From positions 1,674,001-1,738,000 of the forward strand of contig CP099846.1 of the NCBI GenBank assembly GCA_030062745.1: DNA of 64,000 nucleotides, given 5' to 3'. The notes under the pieces were generated by a model. That model was not told the origin of the DNA, made no database searches, and saw only the letters and a program-made list of their open reading frames with translations. The first letter of the stretch is position 1, and each line of letters starts with the position of its first letter. The stretch is from Capitulum mitella. Taxonomy: Eukaryota; Arthropoda; Thecostraca; Pollicipedomorpha; Pollicipedidae. Of this stretch, positions 33,201 to 42,200 are shown piece by piece. A program made the translations under genes and the position numbers.

Positions 33201-36200
33201 CATGCGCAGTAATTTCCTCGCGTGTTCTGCGGTTTATTTGGAAGTTTCTGGCTAGCCTGGCCGCGTCTCGCCAGTGCGGCCGATGGCCAAATCCAGCGGT
33301 TCACAAAGCTATATACCTTGCCAAGGCTGGAAAGTTTTGCAACGAAGGCGCTGACTGGTCGAAAACTGATCAGCTGGAAGCGCAGGAAGAGTGGCAAGGG
33401 AGCGAAAAATTCCTTCACTCATTGTGCACATCGTAGCGTTTGTGTTTGAGGCGATTTGTGATTTTCGAAATCTAAAGAAGATAAGTGGATTGGTATACGG
33501 ATTTAGTTAGCTGCAATTTCATGCAAATCAGCATAGGACGCAGTGGTGTTTAAACTGCCATGTCTAACAACAAGTGAAGGAAATGTGAAGGAAACCCCGA
33601 ACCTCGCGGATGCTTAAACTGGCCAGAAAGGTGCACCCTGGCCAGTCTGGCCGGGAATCTGGCAGCTTTTCAAATGCCCGTATGAACGCGCCTACTTAGT
33701 CACATCCTTACTTACACCCACTACCTTTTCAACTCAATCACTCGCTCACTTATTTACCCACACTGACCCACTGTCTGACTAACCCACTCACCCACTCATT
33801 CACTTCTCACGAACTTCCCACTTATCCACTCTCCCTGTTCTATCTGCGCCCTTTTTCGCTCCTCTTTCCGTCCTCAGCGTCAGTGTGTTGTTTACACAGA
33901 GGGCCCCAGCCGATGAGCTTGGTAATCTCCAGCCCGGGCTGCTGGAAGCCGAAATGTTAACAGGCCATCTGAAATCGCGGACCGTGTTGACGAATGCGTG
34001 ACAGCTTTATCCTGCTACCGGGGAACACTTGGAGTCTGTCCAGCCATACATCCGGCTATTCGGCCCAGACCTAAACAAAGTGCTACCGGACCTACGGCGT
34101 CAGCAGATCGCTGACCGCGCGCCCAGCTGCACGGAGTTCTTATGGAAATCCCAGTCTGTCTGACTGGGGATTGAGCTTGACCCATTTCCGACGTCGCTCG
34201 CGGCCGACATTGATACGCTGGACTGAGTTGGATATTGCGACTGTTTCTCGAATCTTCCACGCCTTTTCCAGGCTGAAAATATACGTGAACCTGTTTATCG
34301 TCATGGGCATCACGTGGATCGCCGAAGCGCTCTCGATTTACCTCGGACCGAAATACCTGTGGTGAGTAGGTGTGAGAGTAACAAGAGCACGTGTTTCGTG
34401 CTCTCAAGCATCGTGCCAAATGTTCCGTTTTTTTCTAGCAGCTAAGATTCTTCAAATATTCTAGCAGCCGAGTTCAGGAAGTACTAATAACGATGTACAT
34501 GGGTATTTAAAGTTGCGGAGGAACACGTTGTCATGCTATCGGACACTTGTTTCCTGGCGCGTGGAAAATAGTTCCAGTGAGCGAAGATATGTGCCTACTC
34601 AGTTTGATTTCAGGAATTATTCGTGCTCTGAGCACAGAAGGATTTGCTGTCCTGTCTTTGCTACAGCTGCTTTGCCACAGCAGGTTGCATCTTGCGCAGA
34701 AAATGATACAGCTCAACCAGCAGCTTTACTTAAGAAATTGCTCGACTCATTTAGTCTAGGGCAGAAAATGATACCGCTCAGCCACTGGGTTTACTTATCA
34801 AGCCGCTCGACTCAATTTGCGCGAAAAGTTACGACGACACCGAACCTCAGAAGGCCAAACCGCCTGGTCTGACGTTTCAAAACGTGAATCCTCCGGACGC
34901 CGCTGACAGGGGTAGCTGCTGCATGCAATTCTTCGGCTGGAATTCAGTGGCAGTGATGCCATTACGCGGGACAGATCCGCCAAACTGGCCGAGATACAAG
35001 GCGTCAGGCCTCCGTTTCGGGGGGGCGCCGTCAGGCTGGCGTCAGGCCTCCGTGTCAGGGGGGCGCCGTCAGTCTGGCGTCCGCACAACAGTGTAATTCG
35101 CAGAAGTTTTGGCTGCGACACGGACGTTCGTCTGTTGCATTTTCAGACTCGCTGAAGCACATGAATCCCTCGATGGCGTCTGTGTGGGGAGGTGCCAGCC
35201 GCCCACACCGTCAAACGCGCTGAGCGAGTCCGTGTTTAAGCTTCCGCGGTGGGGAAATGTTGTCATAGGGACTCAGGATAATTTGTTCGTGGAGAAAACC
35301 GCCACGCCCTGTATTTCTTATCCACGGACGTGCTGCCTGAACTGTTTCAGTTTCAACTGAAAGTGACGATTGATATGAATATAAACAGCTTATTATTATA
35401 TTGATACTATCACTATTGCTGTATGATATGAATTACAATTTTTGTACTATTGTTATTATTATGATTATTATATAACAACTAAAAGACATCATTAGACCGG
35501 CATCATTAGATGCCGGTGGGCCCGAGGATGACCCACCAGACAACAAGCCTAACTTAGTCTTGGTGAGCCTGTCGCAGTGCTCAACCTCTGATGAAATTTG
35601 GCCGGCCATTGCCCAGCCCATCATCAGTAAGTACGATTTGTCTGTTCACATTAACCCGTAAAGTATTGTGTATGGGATCGGCATAGCGGATAGCCGGAAG
35701 CTTCTTCGCTGAGACTCCTTTTCATCTCTTTTCTTAACACAGGATAATGCTGCTGGTTTTGCTGTAGAAATAGTCATGTGTTTTGTTTTGCTTCCTTTCC
35801 TCGACAGGTAATGCCAAGTTTAGTACTTTGGGATTTAACGTAAGGTTCTTTGCGTCGTGACGGTTTGGGGTGGGAGCACTCATGTTCACCTGATTAAAGG
35901 TGTCGGATTCTGTTGATGTGGTTGTCATTGCCTTTTTTGTTTTCCATAATAACGATAAGTGGTATATGTTGTTTGTCTGAAGAGAAACGGAAAAATAAAT
36001 TAGGTCTGTCCGACAACGCAACAATGTTTATTGTTTGAAGTTCGTCTTACGTGCGAAAGGATAGTTTTTGGTGCTATCAAAACAAACATCACTATAACTT
36101 AAATCACCTGGATACTGTGGAAAGTGTTTTCTGATCGTGGTCGTTGGGATTTATGGTCGTCATGTATTGCTGGCCGCTCGTTCTATTCACGGAGCTGCGT

Positions 36201-36776
36201 CCGGCGTTTGGCCGATTTGTGAGCTAAAAGCGTCTTAAAGCAAACATTGCGCCTCGGATTGTGTAGATGGACACTGCAGTTATTAAAATCTGACTCAACA
36301 CCGTGTGTCAACACACTGTTGACACGCTCGATAACGCCGATGTTTTTTTTTTCGCGCGCCGTTCCCACTGTCGTCCCCACTGGACAGAGGCCGAAACGTC
36401 GGAAAGTTTTCTGTTGGAAGCAAATCTTAACGCTAATTTGACGTAGCCAGCTGTCACGCCGTCTCGTTGCTGGCTGTGCACCATGTTATTCTGTTGCAGG
36501 TACGTCACGGACGTGATCGATAGCCTGCAGGGATTTTTCATTTTCCTGCTGTTCACCATGCGAGGCAGGACGCGCAAGGTGATCCGGCGCCACCTGGATA
36601 GTTGGGGAATCCTCCGCTGGTGTCGCTGGTGTCGCTGCTGCTGCAGGACGTCGACCGACGGTAGAACCTCCGTACTGCTGTCTGGCTCGAAAACCCGCAC
36701 CACTTCCCTGCCGACTGGCACCTCGACTAAGCGGGATCAGTGCCAGGAGGAAGCTGCGGCTCCTCTGCAGGCTTAG
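21043..36776 (+). CDS. Methuselah-like family B GPCR, 3' half (TM4 to C-terminus)
   Basis: Four exons join in phase: 21043-21226, 32748-32895, 34272-34361 and 36500-36776 (stop). They encode TM4 with extracellular loop 2, TM5 with loop 3, TM6, then TM7 with the cytoplasmic tail. Typical Methuselah-family features are the FMRYSAYSW start of TM4, CWF in loop 2 (the Cys that pairs with TM3), NLIFFVLTARSLF in TM5, VNLFIVMGITWIAE in TM6 and DVIDSLQGFFIFLLF in TM7. The tail is Cys/Arg-rich (CRWCRCCC), suggesting palmitoylation. Intron phases agree at each junction (1, 2, 2) and each site is GT-AG. The first intron is about 11.5 kb and packed with transposons. The extracellular domain and TM1-3 exons were not found; they may lie upstream of or outside the window. 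Methuselah-like receptors are peptide-type membrane receptors, and the ligand here is unknown. Confidence 0.85.
21250..21958. repeat. minisatellite built on CAGACATCCGACAC
   Basis: A degenerate array of units of about 20-45 bp, alternating CCAGACATCCGACACC with TGGGGTCCTGGT or TCCCTGGT spacers. It begins some 25 bp after the receptor exon donor and stops abruptly at the gypsy LTR (21959). The same unit resumes after the element at 25775. Frames across it on both strands give repetitive peptides and are not genes. Confidence 0.9.
22029..22046 (+). promoter_or_regulatory. putative tRNA primer binding site of the LTR element
   Basis: TGGTGCCGTGACCCGGAT begins three bases after the presumed LTR end (GCTACA at 22020-22025). 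TGG matches the universal CCA end of tRNAs. The tRNA species was not determined. Confidence 0.55.
22558..22737 (+). pseudogene. gag remnant of the Ty3/gypsy element
   Basis: A frame of 59 residues plus stop with an alpha-helical pattern: FERLQAVASEAFEDV, then FRAKVFQKGVIDDRLARNL, then ALQEAFDSACDE. This resembles the C-terminal capsid region of gypsy-type Gag. After a frame change, 22759-23175 continues with a coiled segment (DKIDKLEQSLKEFA) and low-complexity Pro/Ser/Gln sequence. No intact CCHC zinc knuckle was seen. Confidence 0.55.
23398..23573 (-). mobile_element. MITE-like repeat R5, copy 1, nested in pol
   Basis: Read on the minus strand it matches 38751-38908, sharing ACCATTG-ACATCGTCTTCC and TTTTCGTATGATTTCAGTTC. 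One terminus is GGGCGCAGCC (23398-23407), and the far end (GGCTATG) is its diverged complement. A long G run (23424-23440) lies inside. It interrupts the reverse transcriptase region of the gypsy element, so it inserted later. Confidence 0.75.
23603..24079 (+). pseudogene. Ty3/gypsy reverse transcriptase fragment
   Basis: An open stretch with the RT palm core: SALFSELMNKVLAGI, then IAYIDDIAIFS (the YxDD catalytic box), then KREVKYLGFTVSPSGIRPD. These blocks are in the normal order for Ty3/gypsy RT. The N-terminal fingers are lost upstream, where repeat R5 is inserted, and the C-terminal part drifts out of frame after about residue 100. Confidence 0.85.
24130..24826 (+). pseudogene. Ty3/gypsy RNase H fragment
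   Basis: The segment starts with a diverged DAS-x-x-AIG motif (a stop interrupts it near 24165). It continues open from 24203 with VEKEACAIVYGV, FTVMTDHKPLRHLF (catalytic Asp region), AQRWAIILYEYGCDVHF and KQNVAADTLSRL. These are the standard RNase H signatures of Ty3/gypsy pol. A linker of about 100 residues toward integrase follows. Confidence 0.85.
24860..25772 (+). pseudogene. Ty3/gypsy integrase remnant
   Basis: Frame-shifted pieces in the expected order: a zinc-binding-like HLGVDKT segment near 24880-24920 with CEYC later, the core-domain YHPQTKGKCERYN signature around 25335-25385, and WDTTIPAILSAYRTA after it. The C-terminal GPY-like region contains SPFFVHYDRDPALPVD and KIRPGDMVYF (25499-25726). 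Several stops and frame changes make it inactive. Confidence 0.75.
25775..25885. repeat. minisatellite remnant downstream of the gypsy element
   Basis: Three to four units of the same CCAGACATCCGACA type as 21250-21958, with GGTCCCTGG spacers. Their presence on both sides supports insertion of the retroelement into a single array. Confidence 0.85.
26062..26165 (+). repeat. dispersed repeat R6, copy 1
   Basis: Matches the reverse complement of 30335-30470, sharing TGCAGCCAGACT-GTGCT-GATTCCA and GGATTCGGAATCGATTC. It is rich in GATTC/GAATC. Confidence 0.65.
26610..26870. repeat. tandem duplication, about 130 bp unit, 2 copies
   Basis: Both units carry TTAC-GCCT at the start, then GTATTTG, GACGAATG or TACGAATG, TTGACTT-AGGCATGTCG, then AGAACGCCAGAAC-like and CGTAAATAA-like. 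Identity is moderate. Confidence 0.65.
26871..27616. other. no gene recognised (GPCR intron)
   Basis: Intronic sequence with no exon-like frames and no repeat partner noticed. Confidence 0.4.
27617..27961. repeat. long palindrome with telomere-repeat core
   Basis: Left arm 27617-27758 and right arm 27819-27961 are inverted copies over about 142 bp, with only a few differences. They share TCCTTTAGAAGCG, CATAAACCAAGCACACTGG, GACGTCAGCTGTTGCG and CACCTACTATTCGCT. The 60-bp centre contains (TTAGG)n. Opposed frames of about 65 residues in the two arms are mirror images and are not evidence of a gene. Confidence 0.95.
27774..27820. repeat. interstitial (TTAGG)n array
   Basis: Eight to nine tandem TTAGG pentamers with one TAAGG variant, forming the loop of the palindrome. 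TTAGG is the ancestral telomere repeat of arthropods. Confidence 0.95.
28765..28860. repeat. dispersed repeat R2 with poly-G, copy 2
   Basis: Contains GCATCTTGGGTCAATTCTTT and CCAGTCAACGCC between two runs of ten or more G, as at 3540-3630. Confidence 0.6.
29015..29060. other. hairpin in GGTTCGTA array
   Basis: AACCTTATGTTTATG at about 29027-29041 is followed at once by CATAAACATAAGGTT, making 15-bp perfect arms with a two-base loop. AAGGTTCGTA copies lie on either side. Confidence 0.8.
29178..29248. repeat. degenerate TTAGG-like repeats
   Basis: A run of AGGTTAGG, AGGTTAAG, GGGTTAAG and AGATTAGG variants lies in the centre of the foldback element, 1.4 kb from the cleaner TTAGG array. Confidence 0.75.
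29268..29490. repeat. tandem TACGAACCTTTTCC array
   Basis: About ten diverged copies of a 14-20 bp unit TACGAACCTTTTCC. The complementary GGAAAAGGTTCGTA occurs on the other side of the centre (28695-29075), so the array adds further self-complementarity. Confidence 0.8.
30179..30206. repeat. (AT)n microsatellite
   Basis: About 14 tandem AT dinucleotides followed by ATAC variants. Confidence 0.95.
30335..30470 (-). repeat. dispersed repeat R6, copy 2 (inverted)
   Basis: Reverse complement of the 26062-26165 copy, with TGCAGCCAGACT and GGAATCGATTCC in common. Confidence 0.65.
30893..30927. other. perfect GC-rich hairpin
   Basis: Arms CCAAACACCACGGCGC (30893-30908) and its exact complement (30912-30927) have a 3-base loop. 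It lies in the long GPCR intron. Confidence 0.9.
31137..32235. mobile_element. TIR DNA transposon with TA duplication, carries Myb/SANT ORF
   Basis: The left end CCCAGTTTACATGGGCAGCC and the right end (complement CCCTGTTTACATGGACAGCC) are near-perfect inverted repeats. TA flanks both (31135-31136 and 32236-32237). The motif GCGTTTACATGGG recurs inside near both ends (31207-31220 and 32157-32169) as subterminal repeats. The only coding sign is a minus-strand Myb/SANT-like frame, and no DDE transposase was seen. PIF/Harbinger elements carry a Myb-like gene, but their 3-bp TWA duplication does not fit exactly here, so the superfamily is left open. Confidence 0.8.
31602..31853 (-). CDS. Myb/SANT-like DNA-binding protein fragment of a transposon
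   Basis: A minus-strand frame of 83 residues. Residues about 36-66 (DWQKEEITTMLEVIQDLQLY, then KALDGKRHRNA) match the first helices of the Myb/SANT-like (Myb_DNA-bind_4/trihelix) domain: an early Trp, EE, a Leu/Ile helix, and LDGK-x-x-RN before helix 3. A strong donor (CAC/GTGAGT at about 31672) directly after the RNA residues suggests the exon ends there and the rest of the reading frame is intron. No downstream exon was identified. It lies inside the TIR element at 31137-32235 and belongs to it, not to the GPCR gene on the other strand. Confidence 0.55.
   Translation of the reverse strand: MREDCGKLKVRAAGAYEAKSGMEAQDRSTKEKKKDWQKEEITTMLEVIQDLQLYKALDGKRHRNAHVSAIWKQSILRQIIVGV
32748..32895 (+). 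CDS. GPCR exon: TM5 and intracellular loop 3
   Basis: Acceptor CTGGCAG/GGAG and donor GAAAG/GTAAGG. It enters with one base from the previous exon (completing Gly) and leaves in phase 2. It encodes SWEMLAYLHGPVLVLMTSN, then the rest of TM5 and a basic loop ending KTGVE. Confidence 0.9.
32998..33692. mobile_element. TIR DNA transposon with TA duplication, no transposase
   Basis: A 695-bp element in the GPCR TM5-TM6 intron. The left terminus GGCGCGTTTATACGGGCATT and the right terminus (complement GGCGCGTTCATACGGGCATT) stay similar for about 53 bp. TA lies directly outside both ends (32996-32997 and 33693-33694). The GTTTATACGGGC core echoes GTTTACATGGGC of the element at 31137, suggesting a related family. 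Internal frames of 60-79 residues were not recognised. It sits within CTCA/CCCA-type simple sequence. Confidence 0.85.
33700..33840. repeat. imperfect CACT-type simple repeat
   Basis: Many CACTCA, CCCACT and CTTAC steps. Together with CACTCACCTACTCACCCA just left of 32996, this shows the TIR element split one low-complexity tract. Confidence 0.65.
34272..34361 (+). CDS. GPCR exon: TM6
   Basis: Acceptor TTTTCCAG and donor TG/GTGAGT. It encodes LKIYVNLFIVMGITWIAEAL followed by SIYLGPKYL; the Trp codon is split with the next exon. Phases 2 and 2 agree with the neighbouring exons. Confidence 0.9.
36500..36776 (+). CDS. GPCR exon: TM7 and C-terminal tail
   Basis: Acceptor CTGTTGCAG. It encodes YVTDVIDSLQGFFIFLLFTM, then a basic RGRTRKVIRRHL helix, a Cys-rich segment and a Ser/Thr-rich tail to the stop at 36774-36776. 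Confidence 0.9.
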
Positions 36777-38750
36777 AGGCGATCTGCATGCGAACGACGA
36801 GCCCTGGCTCTCTCCTGCCCACACTGGACTCTGGCGGTTTTGCTCTCTTGTCATCTTCGCTTCGTGTGGCCGCAGACTCATCTCTCAGCTCGGTGTTGCC
36901 TTTGAGGCTCTGCGTGGGCTCTGTGTCGCGCTCTTCTTCAACCCTGGCCAGTAACACTGTTCGCACGGTCGTTTTTCGCGTGTTTTCATGTATCAGGGAT
37001 GCCGGCGAGGTGCCTCGTCCAGCCTGTGTCTGCCGCGACCGTTCGGTGTGCGATTTTCACCCGCTCGTTTCATGCTTTGCGAGTGGGTGACTTGCCTTGG
37101 AGCTGTTCTGAATGCTGTGCCACATGAAGGCCAGCGTAATGTGTCGATCACAGCGCAGTCTGAAGTCCGGCAGCCGCCAGTTACCGTTGTCGGAAGCTAT
37201 GCCAGTTACTACGCAGCAAGGCTCATTCCACCGCCATGCTGCGTTTGTAATGATCCTTGTTTGCGTTTCAGCGATGTCGCTTTTGCGGAGTTTCTGGACC
37301 AGAAGCGGGTTTAGTACGTGACGTGAGAGATGGAGATAGACAGGACCTTCGCGGACAGCAAAGCGTGCGCCTTAGGTGCGGGCCTGTCGCCTAGTCTCGG
37401 TTCAAGAGGGAACTCACCGTTTGTCACACGGTTGCACATCCCATCAGGCGTTCCTTATGGCAGCGGCCACGGGGCGATACCCATATCCACGCGCAGTGAT
37501 CTGAGTCTAGTTAGCCCCTCTGTGACGGAGTCGGGCGTGGGCTGTGTCTGTTCAGATGGGTTCGCGGTCACCGTTCGTTGGTTAGTGGATATGTTTCGAT
37601 ATGCTTCGACATGTTTTGCTCGATGGCCACACAGAGTTTTCCGTGTCCCATTTAAGTGTGATGCCCGCAGACGCAGTGTGTCTCTTCACCCTGTAGTCAG
37701 CTGGAGCACAAATAAACAGATCGTCGTGAAGAGCTGTGGGGCTGTGGTCCCTTGGTGGGCCAGTCGATTGTGGAGCGCACCGCAGAAAATTGCGTCTGGT
37801 CCGTGGTTCCACGCATCATGATTCATGCGCGATGGGTGTGTGATGAGATGCGCAAAGAACAACCGCAACGGGTGTTCATCACATCCAGCTGAAGAAAGGA
37901 TGACCACTCCATTTCTTTCGCACAGTTTTCTTCGTCCGCTATCAACGGGACCCTGACGCTACTGGAGACTCATCTCATTGAGTCATATCCTCTTTTCGCG
38001 AACTTTGTGGACCCCAGAGCAGAGACGACGGTCGGCTGTCGGAAAGCATTCGGAACATCACTTCATAGGACTGAAGATGGGGCTTGGCATTGGCAGCTGC
38101 GCCTGAACTCTACCGTGATGGATTAATAATCATTTGACCGATTCATCCTCTCTGTAGACGCAGTCGAACGTCATTGTCGCGTCCGATGAAAGGGTCATGA
38201 CTTTTGAAATCATTTCATTCAAATCATTCATTTTTATTCGAATCACTTTTGGATCAGTGATCCAAAGAAGATAGCAGCAACTCTCACCAAACACTACCGG
38301 ATCGCCATCGTAGTCGACATCCGGTAAATCCCTGCAGTGAATTCAGGCGTCCTCTCCCCACCGCAGGCCGACGGCGACAGCTGAGGCCGCGGCTGCTCGG
38401 CTGCCCTTGTCTGACCTTGACGTCCACCCGACCCGACCCGGTGTTTTCTTAAAACCGGAGTGCACGGCGCCGGGCCGGCCTCAGTGCCGCGTGGTTTGGC
38501 AGCGGGTGTGGTGCACGGCCGAGATCGGCTCGCCGGCTGCCGATTCACCCTCCAGTCAGCAGCTGGCTCACGGTGAGACAGGTCTGGCAGAGGTGTCCAT
38601 CTCTAGCGCGGAGCAGGACCGACCGCAGCTGGCTGCAGTCCTGCTCGCGGCGGCGCTGTGGAATATTAGATTTTGTGTATTGTTATTGCAGAAAGTGGGG
38701 AAAATCTAGGACTCCATGAATAACGATCTGAATATCATTATCGGATCCAT
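36777..38750. other. GPCR 3' flank and intergenic region
   Basis: No further exon was recognised. AATAAA at 37711-37716 could be a polyadenylation signal of the receptor, about 0.9 kb after its stop. The GC-rich stretch at 38340-38660 has frames without domain content. Confidence 0.45.
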
Positions 38751-38908
38751 GGGCGCAGCCAAAGGGGGAAGGCTCAGGGCCCGGCCCTCTGCTCAGGTCC
38801 GCAGTTTTTGCGAAAACCATTGCACATCGTCTTCCTGGCAGGCGATTTTCGTATGATTTCAGTTCATCCTAAGCTCCGGGCCCCCGTTAAGAACATCCTG
38901 GCTGCGCC
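38751..38908 (+). mobile_element. MITE-like repeat R5, copy 2
   Basis: A 158-bp unit starting GGGCGCAGCC and ending with its complement GGCTGCGCC. It is homologous in reverse to 23398-23573. No confident target-site duplication was found. Short length and TIRs without a gene suggest a MITE. Confidence 0.75.
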
Positions 38909-39233
38909 GCTGATCTGATCCCTGCTATCTTTGTTGACTTTAATGCGAGAGCTTCGTGAAATTGTACAAGAATTAGCAAAGAATGTAAGCTCATCAAGCT
39001 AAAAACGTTGGCTGGAAAAGCTTCAGCCAGGTCGTAGCCTTCAGTTTAGTGGGCCTTAAGTTGAAGCACCATTAACGCACTTATTCAATGATTTCCTTCG
39101 TCGATGCCCATGTTTGGCAGCAATTCTCGGAGGCATTTCTTTGCCCGCTGCTCTGTCCTCTAACAAAATAAACAGTCTTCCCGTGTCAGCCCCCGGCTGT
39201 GACGGCGACGGTCCCGTGCAGGCTGTCTAGACC

Positions 39234-42200
39234 ATGGCTGACAGCGGAGAAGGAGGGAAACTGTGGGGCGGCCGGTTCACCGGTCCCGTCGACCCCGAGA
39301 TGGACAAATTCAACGCGTCACTGCGCTACGACCGCCGCATGTACCGGCAGGACATCCAGGTAAAGCCACCACATGTACTGGCAGGACATACAAGCGAGAA
39401 CGACACATCACACCAGACTCGTCGTGTCTAGCGACAAGTCAGGCCAGACTCGTCATGTCTTGGCTGTCCAGAGTTGTCATGGTCTCAGACTTAAAGCCGC
39501 AAAGTGCCGACTGAACGTTTAGGCGGCATTGGTCGGCGCGCCATGGGGGAACGGTGCTTATCGGGGTCAGGTGTGGCTGGACGTATAAGAGGAGCTGGTT
39601 GCAGGCGATCGTGGGAGTTGTCCATTGACCGCTGGGCCGGGACTGGCCCCATGCTGAGGTGGGACTTCCTCTGTTCGTCATGAACGGAATCCTAGTCGGC
39701 GACTGGGACTCGGGCCGTCTGTGGCGTTCGGCGCCTCCGCCCGTGCTATTTCACCCAACATAAACAGAGGCATTCTGCCCGGCCGAGGGGGAGGGGCGGC
39801 TCCAACTGAGCCGTCGCCGGGGCGGGGGAAACAGCCACGCTGCTTAGACATGCACGGTCAGCAGATCTGAGGCTGCACCGCGCCGAGCGCCGGTGGCCAA
39901 TTTTTTTCGAGCCAGAATGGGGATTTCCGAAGGTGATCGGGATTTATGTTACGCTCTTTATGTTGCGGCGTTTTAGGTGGTTCCTTTCCGGCTGACGCCA
40001 ATGTGCCATGTTACGATCCTGGCAAATTACGCGGGGTCTCGTCTCACAATCGCCAGGATGTCCAGCTATTTGTCTCGACGTGTTTTGTTCGTGGTGAAGG
40101 CGTGAAATATTGCAGAAGGGTATGCTGTACATCCTTCATCCCAATGTTCATGTTCTGCAGGGCAGCAAGGCATACGCTACCGCAATTCATAAGGCAGGTC
40201 TGCTGACAACAGAAGAAGAGGCGCAAATCCAAGACGGGCTAGACCAGGTAACTGCACCATCTTCCAAGACTCGAAGAAACGCAGTTTTTTTCGTATGGCT
40301 TGTTGTCCTCCCCTGTAACAGACTTTCCCTGGAGGAAACGCAAGGTGTTGGGTCTGTGGTGGAAGATCGGGAGAGTGTCAGGTTTGAGCCCTGCGGGCCC
40401 CTGAAGCTGGACCAATCCTTACAGCAAAAGTCAGGTGGCAAATAAATCAGTGTTCACATTATGTATGCATGCAGCCTTCTTACCAGGGAAAGCACCACGG
40501 AGTTTTGACTGTGGAATTACCACCAGGGGAACAGCTCAGACGATGTGCTCTTGAACGGAGATCTCCCTCAAAACTGGGCTTTTCCCCTGATTTGGGCCAC
40601 TTCATTTCACGATGTACTATCTTTGCAATATAAAGCTTGCCGATTATCTGGCCAAAATGGCGGTAAAACTGGCCACGACCCGACACAAAATTTTGCGTTT
40701 TACATAACAAAACAAACCACCTTCTTCGCACCCCGCTACATGTTCTCGCCAGTTCTGCTATTTATCTCCTCTTCCTAGAAACGCCCAGATTTCTATGAAC
40801 TCATTCATGAAAGCAAACGTTGTCGCAATATATCCGAAGTTAAATTTCGCCGCCAAATGACGTCATGAAATGTTGCTGCATTATGCAATGGATTTGAGAT
40901 CTTTATCGAAGTCGGGCTGACAATCACCCCGCACCAACCAGTTTTATTAAAATAACTAAGCTTCCGATCATATGCAAAAACAACTTCACAATTTTCTGGT
41001 CAACCGAAAAATCTCAGAATCAGTTGTATGTTTCACCAAAATATTTCGCCTTACTAATTATGATTGTTGTTGGGTACTGGGTATCGGCAGTATCTCACAG
41101 TCAAATGACTGTGGGGTATTAGTACCCCACGCACTCAACGATGGCACCGCCCATGCTTCTTATTTAGATATCTCCGACATTCCATAACTACGTTTAGGTT
41201 TGACAGCGGAGAATTATGATATCGCAACCATGATAAATGCATGCACCGGGGTTCATTCTAGGTTCCTTCGTGGTTCCTTCTCACTCTGCCGACCAACGCT
41301 TCATTGATCGGCTGAGCTGCCACTGCGTTGCGAACGCAAACGGGGATTTTTTCACACTGGCTAGCGCTGTATACATATGACGTTACACTCCACATGGGCT
41401 ACGCCCCGTTCTGTTCCTCCAGCAGTGCCATCGGCTTGCGTCACTATTTCCGACTAATGTCATGCCCCGCGATGATGTCAGAGTTCAGTCCGACTGCGTA
41501 TTGCGTAGTCGGACTGAACGTAGTCATGTCACCCGCACTCTAGAAGCTGAGCACTGGGTACCTTCGATGGTTTCCGTTGCCCTTTCTGTTGGTTTTACTC
41601 GGTATCTGGGGAACCCTGGACTCTCGGTTCCGAGAGGAGGGGCTGATTATGCCGCACCCGTCTACGGTTCGTCTTGTGCAATTCTCTGTGGCCTCCTGTG
41701 CAAGGAGATGACCTAAAAATGGTGTCCTGGTCCTCAGTAATCCGCGCGTGATTGGTCGGAACCTATGGCGGTCATTCGGTGGCCGGTCCGCCATCAACTG
41801 GGTGAGAAGGACTGGGTTGCAGTGACGGCCGGCGGCGCCTGAGCCCTGAGCTCGCGGCTCAGCCGGGCGGGCGCTCCGTGTTCCAGGTGCTCTCGGAGTG
41901 GGAGGAGGGCTCGTTCGTGGTTCGACCCTCGGACGAGGACATCCACACGGCCAACGAGCGGCGTCTGACGGAGCTAATCGGCCAGGCCGGAGCCAAACTG
42001 CACACCGGCCGCAGTCGCAACGACCAGGTGGCCACCGACACCCGGCTGTGGCTGCGTGACGTCATCGGCGAGCAGCTGGAGCCTCTGCTCAGGGAGCTCC
42101 TCGCTGTGAGTGGACCGATCCTGCGGGGAAATGGCAGTCAGACGACGGCCCCTCGGCCGGCGCAGTCTCGTCTGGTGGCGCCGTGAATGCTGGCGGATCA

